From positions 1-54,627 of the forward strand of contig JAWKPF010000095.1 of NCBI GenBank assembly GCA_041390825.1: a DNA stretch of 54,627 nucleotides, written 5' to 3'. The stretch comes from Thermomicrobiales bacterium. GTDB lineage: Bacteria; Chloroflexota; Chloroflexia; Thermomicrobiales; UBA6265. This document shows, piece after piece, positions 15,048 to 23,778 of this stretch. Both the position numbers and the translations under genes were made by a program. A model generated the notes under the pieces. That model was not told the DNA's origin, searched no databases, and saw nothing but the letters and a program-made list of their open reading frames with translations. Positions within the stretch are counted from its first letter, which is position 1. Every line of letters begins with the position of its first letter.

Positions 15048-17117
15048 TTAGCGCCACATCCCGCGCATGCGCGCGCCCACATCGAGGCGCATCTGCCGCG
15101 GTCCGGCATTACTGGCTTGGCCCGGCGCGACCACCGGCCAGGTCCTATTCTCGAAAAACTGCAACAACATAGCGGGAATGAACCGTGTCCGCGAGGCATA
15201 GACATGCCGGTCGCCGGTCGAAGACTGTCCATGCGTGAAGAAACGCTGCGGGACGACCAGGTTCAGACTGTCTTTCGCCCGCGTCATCGCGACATAGAGC
15301 AGGCGCCGTTCTTCCTCGATCTCGTCGGTTGTCCCGACGCCCAGATCGGACGGAATGCAGCCGTCGACGGTATTGAGGACGAACACCGACCGCCATTCCT
15401 GGCCCTTGGCGGAATGGATGGTGGAAAGGACCAGATAATCCTCATCGAGCAGCGGTACCCCGGCCTGGCCGGAGGTCGCATCCGGCGGATCGAGCGTCAG
15501 TTCGGTCAGGAACCGCTCGCGCGACGGATAGCCGGCGGCGATGTCCTCGAGCTGCAGGAGGTCCGCGCGTCGCATCTCGAAATCTTCGTGGATGCGTTCC
15601 AGATGCGGCTCATACCACGACCTGATCCGCCCGATCTCGGCCGGCCAGCCCATGTTGGAGGTGCGGAGGTCCGCGATCAACGAAACGAGCCCGGGCCAGT
15701 CGGCCGCGGCACGCGGCGGCGCGGGCAGGGCGGCGAGCGTCTCAACGGGGTCGGCGGTTTCGCTGACCGCATCAAGGGCGATCTGCGCCGACGCCGGGCC
15801 AACGCCTGGCAGGAGCTGCATCAGGCGGAAGCCCGCCACGCGATCACGCATGTTTTGGGCGAACCGAAGCGCCGCCAGCATGTCCTTCACATGGGCGGAA
15901 TCGAGGAACTTCAGGCCGCCGAATTTCACAAAGGGGATGTTGCGGCGGGTCAGCTCCACTTCCAGCGGGCCGCTGTGATGGCTCGCCCGGAACAGGACGG
16001 CCTGGTCTTTCAGCCGCATGCCGCCTTCACGATTGTCGAGCACCTCGTCGGCGACAAAGCGCGCCTGGTCGCCTTCGTCGCGGACCGTAACCAGTCTTGG
16101 TTTTTCGTTGGAGGCGCGCTCCGTCCAGAGGTCCTTCGTGTAGCGTTCCTGCGCAAGACCGATGACACCGTTGGCGGCGGCGAGGATGGGCTGTGTCGAG
16201 CGGTAATTGCGGTCGAGCGTGATCACGTCGGCCTTCGGCGAGAACTCATTCGGGAAATCGAGGATGTTGCGCACCGTGGCGGCGCGGAACGAATAGATCG
16301 CCTGGGCGTCGTCGCCGACGACCGTCAGGCCGCGACCGCCGAGCTTGAGCGCCATCAGGATGGAGGACTGAAGGCGGTTCGTATCCTGATATTCATCGAC
16401 CAGGACATGATCCCAGCGTCCGCCGATCTCATCGGCAAGCACGGGATCGCCCATGGTCTGCGCCCAGTACAAGAGCAGGTCGTCGTAATCGAGGACGTTC
16501 TGGATCTGCTTGGCCTCGACATAGGCCGCGAACAGCTCCTTCAGCTCCTTTTCCCACGCGGCACACCACGGGAAGTTCGCCCCGAGGATTTCATCCAGCG
16601 GCGCCTCGGCATTGACGGTGCGCGAATAGATGGAGAGGCACGTCCCCTTGGACGGAAACCGGTTTTCCGTCTTCGAGAAACCGAGATCATGCCGGGCGAG
16701 GTTCATCAGGTCGGCCGAGTCCTCGCGGTCATGGATCGTGAATTGCGGATCGAGGCCGAACTCGATGGCATATTCCCTGAGCAACCGCGCGCCGATCCCG
16801 TGAAACGTGCCCGACCAGGCAAGCCCGTCCGCCATGATCCCCGCCTTGTCTCCCAGCGCTTTCGCGCAGATCCGCTCGACCCGCTTTCCCATTTCGGCGG
16901 CCGCGCGGCGTGAAAAGGTCATCAAGAGGATGCGGCGCGGATCGGCTCCGGAGATGACGAGCTGGGCGACACGATGGGCGAGTGTATTGGTTTTCCCGGA
17001 GCCCGCGCCGGCGATGATCAGAAGCGGTCCGCCGATTCCCCCGTCGGGCAGATCGATCCCGTGCAGGACCGCCGCCCGCTGATTGTCATTCAATTTTTCC
17101 AGATGCGCTGCGCTCAT
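15048..17117 (-). CDS. UvrD/Rep-like superfamily 1A DNA helicase
   Basis: A 689-residue ATP-dependent 3'-5' helicase. LNDNQRAAVLHG is the Q motif region (9-20), AGAGSGKTNT (36-45) the Walker A box, DEYQDTN (241-247) motif II, LDRNYRST motif IV region, and LSTIHSAKGQEW with LYVAMTRAKDSLNL the carboxy-terminal motifs V-VI. UvrD-like helicases act in excision and mismatch repair and remove RecA or polymerase from DNA. I prefer ATG 17115-17117 with GAGG 10 bases upstream; an in-frame GTG at 17160-17162 would add 15 residues. It is the first gene of the operon helicase-SRAP-dinB-nuclease and faces away from the LexA box at 17235. Confidence 0.9.
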   Translation of the reverse strand: MSAAHLEKLNDNQRAAVLHGIDLPDGGIGGPLLIIAGAGSGKTNTLAHRVAQLVISGADPRRILLMTFSRRAAAEMGKRVERICAKALGDKAGIMADGLAWSGTFHGIGARLLREYAIEFGLDPQFTIHDREDSADLMNLARHDLGFSKTENRFPSKGTCLSIYSRTVNAEAPLDEILGANFPWCAAWEKELKELFAAYVEAKQIQNVLDYDDLLLYWAQTMGDPVLADEIGGRWDHVLVDEYQDTNRLQSSILMALKLGGRGLTVVGDDAQAIYSFRAATVRNILDFPNEFSPKADVITLDRNYRSTQPILAAANGVIGLAQERYTKDLWTERASNEKPRLVTVRDEGDQARFVADEVLDNREGGMRLKDQAVLFRASHHSGPLEVELTRRNIPFVKFGGLKFLDSAHVKDMLAALRFAQNMRDRVAGFRLMQLLPGVGPASAQIALDAVSETADPVETLAALPAPPRAAADWPGLVSLIADLRTSNMGWPAEIGRIRSWYEPHLERIHEDFEMRRADLLQLEDIAAGYPSRERFLTELTLDPPDATSGQAGVPLLDEDYLVLSTIHSAKGQEWRSVFVLNTVDGCIPSDLGVGTTDEIEEERRLLYVAMTRAKDSLNLVVPQRFFTHGQSSTGDRHVYASRTRFIPAMLLQFFENRTWPVVAPGQASNAGPRQMRLDVGARMRGMWR

Positions 17118-17234
17118 CCCGTCCCGCCTCAAACCCTTGGGAATCAACGATGCGCGTCCCACGCATCGGTGTTTTCTGCCGGTCGAGGTGGCCTGAGCCC
17201 GTCAAAGAGTCCGATTGACTCAAAACCGGAAAGA

Positions 17235-17249
17235 GAACAAATAATGAAC
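17235..17249. promoter_or_regulatory. LexA (SOS) box, alphaproteobacterial type
   Basis: GAACAAATAATGAAC matches the GAAC-N7-GAAC LexA operator of alphaproteobacteria exactly (direct repeat of GAAC separated by 7 bases). It is 51 bases before the imuA start and 117 bases before the helicase start, in the only gap between the two divergent operons, so one box can control both. Confidence 0.85.
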
Positions 17250-17300
17250 ATACCGGAGATTTTCGCCGTTGCAAAGCCTTAAAGGAGACCTTTCCGCGTC

Positions 17301-18062
17301 ATGCCGAGCCATTCGGTCAGTCCCGCTATTGCCGAGCTTCGAGAGCGCATCGCGCATCTCGAAGGTCCGGGGGGACGTGCGCGCTCGGTTCTGCCCTTCG
17401 GCCTGAAAGACATCGACCGAAGGCTTCCGGGAGGAGGGCTGGGGCTTGGCTGTCTGCATGAGGTGGCGGGCGGCGGCAATGGCGCCGTGGATGGGGCTGC
17501 GGCCGCGCTGTTTACGGCCGGGATCGCGGCGCGCACCAAGGGCAAGGTGCTCTGGGTGGTCACGCGGCCCGATCTCTTCGCACCGGCGATCGCCCAGGCC
17601 GGACTTGCGCCCGACCGGGTGATCCATGTCGAGGCCGGCGACGAGAAGGCGTTGCTCGCCTGTTTCGAGGAAGGGTTGCGTCATGGCGGGCTTGGCGCTG
17701 TCGTCGCCGAAACCGCGCGCCTGTCGATGCCCGCCTCGCGCCGCCTTCAGCTCGCGGCCGAGAGCTCCAACACGATCGGTCTGGCGCTGCGCCGGTGGCG
17801 CCGGCAGACCGAGGCCGGGGATTTCGGGCAACCAACGGCGAGCGTCAGCCGCTGGCGGGTGTCCGTCCTGCCGTCGCGGCCCTTGCCGGTGCCCGGTTTG
17901 GGCCGCGCCCGCTGGCTGGTCGAGCTCATCCGGTGCCGCGCCGGCGAAAGTGCAGATTTTGAAGTGGAGGCATGCGATGACACGGGTCGTCTCGCTCTTC
18001 CTTCCGAGGTGGCCGACAGATCGCCTCAGAAGGAAATCGGGCGACGCATCGCCTCCGGATGA
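17301..18062 (+). CDS. imuA: ImuA, RecA-like accessory of the translesion mutasome
   Basis: A 253-residue SulA/RecA-like protein. LPFGLKDIDRRLPGGGLGLGCLHEV (31-55 region) is the ImuA signature, and WRVSVLPSRPLPVPGLGRARWLVELIRCR near residues 190-215 matches the family end. ImuA works with ImuB and DnaE2 in SOS mutagenesis in bacteria that lack PolV, probably by contacting RecA and ImuB. ATG 17301 is the first in-frame start after the LexA box. Its 3' end overlaps the imuB start by 86 bases. It is the leading gene of the imuA-imuB-dnaE2 operon. Confidence 0.88.
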   Translation: MPSHSVSPAIAELRERIAHLEGPGGRARSVLPFGLKDIDRRLPGGGLGLGCLHEVAGGGNGAVDGAAAALFTAGIAARTKGKVLWVVTRPDLFAPAIAQAGLAPDRVIHVEAGDEKALLACFEEGLRHGGLGAVVAETARLSMPASRRLQLAAESSNTIGLALRRWRRQTEAGDFGQPTASVSRWRVSVLPSRPLPVPGLGRARWLVELIRCRAGESADFEVEACDDTGRLALPSEVADRSPQKEIGRRIASG

Positions 18063-19500
18063 TGCGCCGCTCGTCATGGCGGGACGGACCGGCCGCCGCC
18101 GACTGATCACCGCGCTCGATGCCAATGCCGAAGGGCTTGGCGTGCGGATCGGCATGGCCGTCACCAAGGCGCAAGCCCTGGTGCCGGGACTGATCATTGC
18201 CGATTCCGATCCCGCCGCGGAGACCGAGGGCCTGACCAAGCTGGCGCTCTGGGCGCTGCAGCGGATTTCGCCCGTGGTGATGGCCGATCCGCCCGATGGG
18301 CTGGTGATCGATACGACCGGCGCCGATCATCTGCATGGCGGCGAGGCGGCCATGCTTGCCGATATGATCAAGCGTTTTGCCGCCTCCGGCGTTGAGGCGC
18401 GCGCGGCAGTCGCCGATACCTGGGGCGCGGCCCATGCCGCGGCGCGGTTTATCGCGCGGCCAGCCATCATCGTTCCGCCCGGCGAGGGCGAGGCGATGCT
18501 TCGGACCCTGCCGCTGCAGGCGCTCCGCCTCGATCCCGGGCCGGTGTCCGGCCTGCGCACCCTCGGGTTCGAGACGGTGGGCGAGCTCCTCGATCAGCCG
18601 CGCGCGCCTCTGGCGCTGCGGTTCGGCCCGGAGATCGGGCGAAGGCTGGACCAGGCGCTTGGCCGGATCGCGGAACCCGTCGATCCCGTCCGGTCGCCCG
18701 AGCTGATCGAAGCGCGCAAGGTTTTTGGGGAGCCGATCGGCGCCGCCGAAACCATCGCGCGCTATATCGCAAAACTGGTCGATGCCCTTTGCGTCGAACT
18801 CGAGAAAGCCGGGCGTGGCGCGCGGCGACTCGATCTCCTGTTTCACCGGGTCGATAACACCATGCAATTCATCCGGATCGGCATGGCACAGCCGGTGCGC
18901 GATCCCAAACGCCTGACCCGGCTCTTCCGAGACAAGCTGGAAACCGTCGATCCGGGGTTCGGGATCGAGATCATGGTGCTGATCGCCATCCAGACCGAGC
19001 CGGTGCGCGAGAAGCAGACGATCTCATCCCTTGTCGAGGAACCCGAACCCGATGTCTCCGACCTCGTCGACGTGCTCGCCAACCGGGTTGGAGAAAACCG
19101 GCTCTGCCGCTTCGTGCCGGTCCAAAGCGATGTGCCCGAGCGATCCGTCGCGCGCATCCCGCCGCTGGCGCCGGAGACCGGGCTGACCTGGGAGGGCGAC
19201 TGGCCGCGTCCGCCGCGGCTCCTGCCCCGGCCCGAGCCCGTCGAGACCATGGCGCTCTTGCCCGACCATCCGCCCGTCTGGTTCACCTGGCGCGGCGTGC
19301 GCCGCCGCGTCCGCCGCGCCGACGGTCCGGAACGCATCCGCGGCGAGTGGTGGAAACGCGATGCCGAGCTGACAACCGTGCGGGATTATTTCCGGGTCGA
19401 GGACGAGACCGGCGAGCGCTACTGGCTTTTCCGGTCGGGCGACGGCGAGCATGAGGACAGCGGCTCGCAACGCTGGTTTCTGCACGGGATCTTTGGATGA
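17977..19500 (+). CDS. imuB: ImuB, catalytically inactive Y-family polymerase
   Basis: A 507-residue protein. VSLFLPRWPTDRLRR (5-19) is the characteristic ImuB opening. The Y-family palm is present but the catalytic acidic residues are missing: the position of SLDEAYLD in DinB reads DPPDGLVIDTTG here, as is normal for ImuB, which acts as a scaffold bridging DnaE2, ImuA and the beta clamp. I chose ATG 17977 inside imuA because GTGGAGG stands 6 bases before it and the family start aligns there; the frame is open further upstream but without homology. The stop overlaps the dnaE2 start (ATGA at 19497-19500), so translation is coupled. Confidence 0.9.
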   Translation: MTRVVSLFLPRWPTDRLRRKSGDASPPDDAPLVMAGRTGRRRLITALDANAEGLGVRIGMAVTKAQALVPGLIIADSDPAAETEGLTKLALWALQRISPVVMADPPDGLVIDTTGADHLHGGEAAMLADMIKRFAASGVEARAAVADTWGAAHAAARFIARPAIIVPPGEGEAMLRTLPLQALRLDPGPVSGLRTLGFETVGELLDQPRAPLALRFGPEIGRRLDQALGRIAEPVDPVRSPELIEARKVFGEPIGAAETIARYIAKLVDALCVELEKAGRGARRLDLLFHRVDNTMQFIRIGMAQPVRDPKRLTRLFRDKLETVDPGFGIEIMVLIAIQTEPVREKQTISSLVEEPEPDVSDLVDVLANRVGENRLCRFVPVQSDVPERSVARIPPLAPETGLTWEGDWPRPPRLLPRPEPVETMALLPDHPPVWFTWRGVRRRVRRADGPERIRGEWWKRDAELTTVRDYFRVEDETGERYWLFRSGDGEHEDSGSQRWFLHGIFG

Positions 19501-22500
19501 GCGGGCCGCGCTATGCCGAATTGCAGGTGACGACGCATTTCTCGTTTCTGCGCGGCGCCAGCAGTTGCGACCAGCTCTTCGCACGCGCCGCCGAACTCGG
19601 CATCGAAGCGCTCGGCGTCGTCGATCGAAACTCGCTGGCCGGTGTCGTCCGGGCGCTCGAAGCGTCCCGGCAGACCGGCGTCCGGCTCGTCGTCGGCTGC
19701 CGCCTCGACCTCGCCGACACCCTGCCGGTCCTGGTCTATCCGACCGACCGGCCGGCCTATGCCCGACTTTGCCGTTTGCTGTCGCTCGGCAAAGGCCGCG
19801 CGGGCAAGGGAAAATGTCATCTCGAATGGGCCGATCTGGTGGCATACGGGGAGGGCTTGATCGCGGTCCTCGTGCCGAACCGCGCAAATGATGACTGCGC
19901 GCTGCATCTGAGACGGTTGCGGGAAGCCTTCGGCGACCGCGCCTATCTGGCGCTGACGCTGCGCCGACGGCCCAACGATCAGCTCCGCCTCTGGCAGCTC
20001 TCGAACCTGGCCGCCGCGGCGCGGGTTCCGACCGTCGTCACCAATGACGTGCTCTTCCATGAGGTGGGCCGACAGCTCATGCAGGATGTCGTCACAGCCA
20101 TCCGGCACAATGTCACCATCGACGAGCTCGGCCATCGCCGCGAGCGGTTCGCCGATCGCTTTCTCAAACCGCCGGAGGAGATGCACCGGCTGTTCGATCG
20201 CTACCCCGAAGCGCTCGCCCGCACGACCGAGATCATGGACCGCTGCCGGTTTGCGCTCGAGGAGCTCGCTTATCAATACCCGGAGGAGAAGCTCTTTCCG
20301 GACCTCTCGCCGCAACAGGCGCTCGAAAAGCTCACCTGGGAAGGGGCCGCCGAGCGTTACCCCGAAGGCCTGCCCGACAAGGTGCGGGCCAATCTCGATC
20401 ACGAGCTGGCGCTGATCGAGAAGCTGGACTACGCGCCGTATTTCCTGACGGTGAACGCGATCGTGCGCTTCGCCCGCTCAAAAGACATTCTCTGTCAGGG
20501 CAGGGGATCGGCCGCAAATTCGGCCGTCTGCTATGTCCTCGGCGTCACCTCGGTCGATCCGGATCGCAACGACCTTCTCTTCGAACGCTTCGTGTCGGAG
20601 GAACGGCGGGAGCCGCCAGACATCGATGTCGATTTTGAGCACGAACGGCGCGAGGAAGTGATCCAGTGGGTCTATCGGACCTATGGCCGCGAACGGGCTG
20701 CGCTCTGTTCCACCGTCATCCGCTACCGCTCCAAAGGTGCGCTGCGCGATGTCGGCAAGGCGCTCGGTCTGACCGAGGATCTAACCAAGACGCTGTCGTC
20801 ACAGGTCTGGGGCTGGTCGGAGGGCGTCGAGCAGAAACACGCCGAGGAACTGAACCTCAACATGGGCGATCGGCGGCTCCGGCTCGCCATGGAACTCGCC
20901 CATCGGCTCGTCGGCACGCCGCGCCATCTCTCCCAGCATCCGGGCGGATTTGTCCTGACCCATGACCGGCTCGACGAGCTGGTGCCGATCGAACCAGCGG
21001 CCATGGAAGACCGGCAGGCCATCGAATGGGACAAGGACGACATCGATGTCCTGAAATTCATGAAGGTCGATGTGCTCGCGCTCGGCATGCTCTCCTGCAT
21101 GCGCCGCGCCTTCGACCTTCTGGCCGCGCACAAGGATATTCGGCTCGACCTCGCGACGATCCCGGCCGAGGATCCGCGCACCTATGCGATGATCCGCAAG
21201 GCCGACACGCTCGGCACTTTCCAGATCGAGAGCCGCGCCCAGATGGCGATGCTGCCGCGCATCAAGCCGCGGACCTTCTACGATCTCGTCATCGAGGTCG
21301 CCATCGTCCGGCCCGGCCCGATCCAGGGCGACATGGTCCATCCCTATCTGCGCCGGCGAGAGGGTAAGGAAGAGGTGACCTTTCCGAAACCGGAGCTCGA
21401 GGTCGTACTCGGCAAGACGCTTGGCGTGCCCCTGTTTCAGGAACAGGCCATGCGCGTCGCCATCGAATGCGCCGGGTTCACCGCCGGCGAGGCCGACCAG
21501 CTCCGCCGCGCCATGGCGACGTTCAAACACACCGGCGGGGTCTCGAAATTCGGCACCAAGCTGATCGAGGGCATGGTGAGCAATGGCTATGACCGCGAGT
21601 TCGCCGAGCGCACCTTCAGGCAGCTCGAGGGTTTTGGGTCCTACGGGTTTCCCGAAAGCCACGCTGCGAGCTTCGCCCTGATCGCCTACGCCTCGTCCTG
21701 GATGAAATGCTGGCATCCGGACGCCTTTTGCTGCGCGCTTCTGAATGCCCAGCCGATGGGCTTTTACGCGCCCGCCCAGATCGTGCGTGATGCCCGCGAC
21801 CATGGTGTCGAGGTCCGTCCCGTCTGCATCAATGCGAGCCGATGGGACTGCACGCTGGAGCCGATCGACGGTGATGACAACCGTTTTGCTGTTCGGCTCG
21901 GTTTACGCCTTGTCAAAGGCCTCGGCAAAGCCGAAGCGGCCCGGCTTGTCTCCTGCCGGGAGGAGGACCCACTCGTCTCGGTTGACGATCTCTGGCGCCG
22001 CGCCGGCATCCCGGCCGCTGCTCTTGTCGAACTCGCCGAAGCCGATGCCTTTAGGCCCTCGCTCGGTCTTGCGCGCCGCGAGGCGCTCTGGGCAATCAAG
22101 GCGCTGCGCGACGAGCCCCTGCCGCTCTTCGCCGCCGCGGCCAATCGCGAGGCCGGCGTCGTTCCCGAGCAGTCCGAACCGGAGGTCTACCTCAAACCCA
22201 TGGAGGCGGGCCGCGAGGTGGTCGAGGACTATGGGCATGTCGGCCTGAGCCTGCGCCGCCACCCGGTTTCCTTCCTCCGGTCGGACCTGGCCCGCCAGCG
22301 TTTCGTGACCTGCGCGGAAGCCGTCGCCTTGCGCGACGGCCGTTGGGTCAATGTCGCTGGGCTCGTCCTGGTGCGCCAGCGTCCCGGCTCGGCCAAGGGC
22401 GTCATGTTCATCACGCTCGAGGACGAAACCTCGGTCGCCAATCTCGTCGTCTGGTCAAAAGTCTTCGAGAAATATCGGCGTACGGTACTCGGCTCGGGCA

Positions 22501-22757
22501 TGCTCGGCGTCAAAGGGCGGGTTCAGCGGGAAGGGGAGGTGGTCCATATCGTCGCCCGGGAGCTGATCGACCTGTCTTCAGAGCTTGCGAGCGTCGGCAG
22601 TCGGGTTGGGGAGTTTCCGCTGCCGCATGGGCGCGGCGACGGGTTTCATCATGGGTCGCCGGCGCCAGATCCGCGCGGGATCGCCAGGCCACGCGACATG
22701 GCCGATCCCTATGGCCACATCGACGAGATCAAGGTGAAGACGCGGGATTTTCGGTGA
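19497..22757 (+). CDS. dnaE2: DnaE2, error-prone C-family DNA polymerase
   Basis: A 1086-residue polymerase III alpha paralogue that performs damage-induced mutagenic synthesis with ImuA/ImuB. It begins with a PHP domain (YAELQVTTHFSFLRGASS, 6-23; ALGVVDRNSLAG). The polymerase core shows RGSAANSAVCYVLGVT and PPDIDVDFEHERREEVIQW with the catalytic Asp residues, followed by QHPGGFVLT and FGSYGFPESHAASFA. A carboxy-terminal OB-fold (WVNVAGLVLVRQRPGSAKG) and a typical RDFR end are present. Length is normal for DnaE2 and there is no disruption. It ends 10 bases from the convergent HEPN gene 22768-23778. Confidence 0.95.
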   Translation: MSGPRYAELQVTTHFSFLRGASSCDQLFARAAELGIEALGVVDRNSLAGVVRALEASRQTGVRLVVGCRLDLADTLPVLVYPTDRPAYARLCRLLSLGKGRAGKGKCHLEWADLVAYGEGLIAVLVPNRANDDCALHLRRLREAFGDRAYLALTLRRRPNDQLRLWQLSNLAAAARVPTVVTNDVLFHEVGRQLMQDVVTAIRHNVTIDELGHRRERFADRFLKPPEEMHRLFDRYPEALARTTEIMDRCRFALEELAYQYPEEKLFPDLSPQQALEKLTWEGAAERYPEGLPDKVRANLDHELALIEKLDYAPYFLTVNAIVRFARSKDILCQGRGSAANSAVCYVLGVTSVDPDRNDLLFERFVSEERREPPDIDVDFEHERREEVIQWVYRTYGRERAALCSTVIRYRSKGALRDVGKALGLTEDLTKTLSSQVWGWSEGVEQKHAEELNLNMGDRRLRLAMELAHRLVGTPRHLSQHPGGFVLTHDRLDELVPIEPAAMEDRQAIEWDKDDIDVLKFMKVDVLALGMLSCMRRAFDLLAAHKDIRLDLATIPAEDPRTYAMIRKADTLGTFQIESRAQMAMLPRIKPRTFYDLVIEVAIVRPGPIQGDMVHPYLRRREGKEEVTFPKPELEVVLGKTLGVPLFQEQAMRVAIECAGFTAGEADQLRRAMATFKHTGGVSKFGTKLIEGMVSNGYDREFAERTFRQLEGFGSYGFPESHAASFALIAYASSWMKCWHPDAFCCALLNAQPMGFYAPAQIVRDARDHGVEVRPVCINASRWDCTLEPIDGDDNRFAVRLGLRLVKGLGKAEAARLVSCREEDPLVSVDDLWRRAGIPAAALVELAEADAFRPSLGLARREALWAIKALRDEPLPLFAAAANREAGVVPEQSEPEVYLKPMEAGREVVEDYGHVGLSLRRHPVSFLRSDLARQRFVTCAEAVALRDGRWVNVAGLVLVRQRPGSAKGVMFITLEDETSVANLVVWSKVFEKYRRTVLGSGMLGVKGRVQREGEVVHIVARELIDLSSELASVGSRVGEFPLPHGRGDGFHHGSPAPDPRGIARPRDMADPYGHIDEIKVKTRDFR

Positions 22758-22767
22758 GGCGGTGCCC

Positions 22768-23778
22768 CTAGCCGAGTGCAAGGAGCGGGGCGAGGACACG
22801 CTCAAATGTGGTGACCTGTCGAGCCTGGAACTCGGCAACAATTGCAGGCAGGCGCAGATTGATCTTGTCCTCCCGGCCGAAGAACAGGTTGCGGTTCACG
22901 AACCGATCGAAGCGCCCATTCGTCATGTCCGGGAAGAGCACGAACTTCTCGATCGCAACGCCGTCCCGGATATGCTCATAGGCCTTCGGCATATCGTCCA
23001 GCAGCCCGTCATGGATGACGTGATTGCGCAGCGTTTCCACCGTGGTCATGAATTCGCAGGATTCAAACAGGGTCCCCGCCGCCTTGTCGAAGCTTACGCG
23101 CTTGCGGTCGCCAAATTGCATGTTCCCGCTGGAGAGCTTCGGATAACGCTTGAAGTCCTGACGAAGGTGCTCGGCCTCAAATGCAACCTTGACCGTGTAG
23201 TCGAGCAGGCTGTGCATCCGAATGAATATGAAGCCCAGATAGGCAAAAAGCTTTGTCGTCACCGGCGATGACGAATACCGAAGCCCGTCCTCATGTTTCA
23301 TAGGGGGAAAGAAGAGGCTTTCCGTATTCAGTGTGAAATAGAATTCGCCAAGAACCTGCTCGATTTCCTTCGTGCATTCCTGGATCGAGGCGACCAAGTG
23401 CTGGCAGTCATAAAGATAGAGGAACCTGTTGATTTCAGGAAAACCAGCCGTCTTTGCGAGAGACTGCTCAAACAGCTCGCGCGTCAGACTAGCCTCCGAA
23501 TTGTGGCCCGCAACGCTGACGAATTCGGGCACTGCGCGGAGCATTCCCGAATAATCTATCCCTTTCATGATCGCCCGTTTGAACGCTTCGTGCAGACGAA
23601 CACAGCGATCCTCGATGTCATGCAGCCGGCTGCCTGCAGAGACCCGCCAGGCCCCCTGAGGGTCGAACCTGAAATAGGGCAGGCCATCGCCGCGCGGCGC
23701 CTCCGACGGGATTCCATCAAGATTGAGGCATCTGACCGCTTCATTCATCGCGCGAACCACACGTTGTTCCGGGTTCAA
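22768..23778 (-). CDS. HEPN-like protein (RNxxxH motif), partner of membrane-protein copy 2
   Basis: A 336-residue, largely helical protein. ETLRNHVIHDGLL contains Arg251-Asn-His-Val-Ile-His256, the R-x4-H motif of HEPN ribonucleases, with long helices before it (LFAYLGFIFIRMHSLLDYTVKVAF) as expected for this fold. I do not recognise the rest. It overlaps the upstream membrane-protein gene by 4 bases (23775-23778), which implies a two-gene operon. The first copy of the membrane protein also precedes HEPN-type genes, so the association recurs. Likely an RNA-targeting effector; direct evidence is only the motif. Confidence 0.65.
   Translation of the reverse strand: MNPEQRVVRAMNEAVRCLNLDGIPSEAPRGDGLPYFRFDPQGAWRVSAGSRLHDIEDRCVRLHEAFKRAIMKGIDYSGMLRAVPEFVSVAGHNSEASLTRELFEQSLAKTAGFPEINRFLYLYDCQHLVASIQECTKEIEQVLGEFYFTLNTESLFFPPMKHEDGLRYSSSPVTTKLFAYLGFIFIRMHSLLDYTVKVAFEAEHLRQDFKRYPKLSSGNMQFGDRKRVSFDKAAGTLFESCEFMTTVETLRNHVIHDGLLDDMPKAYEHIRDGVAIEKFVLFPDMTNGRFDRFVNRNLFFGREDKINLRLPAIVAEFQARQVTTFERVLAPLLALG

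Noticed and set aside
14130..16913. A 927-codon frame on the + strand opposite the SRAP and helicase genes
   Set aside because: The opposite strand has complete helicase and SRAP motifs; this frame is an antisense shadow.
17977..19500. ImuB as an active translesion polymerase
   Set aside because: The catalytic acidic residues of the Y-family palm are absent at the position of SLDE in DinB, as in other ImuB proteins.
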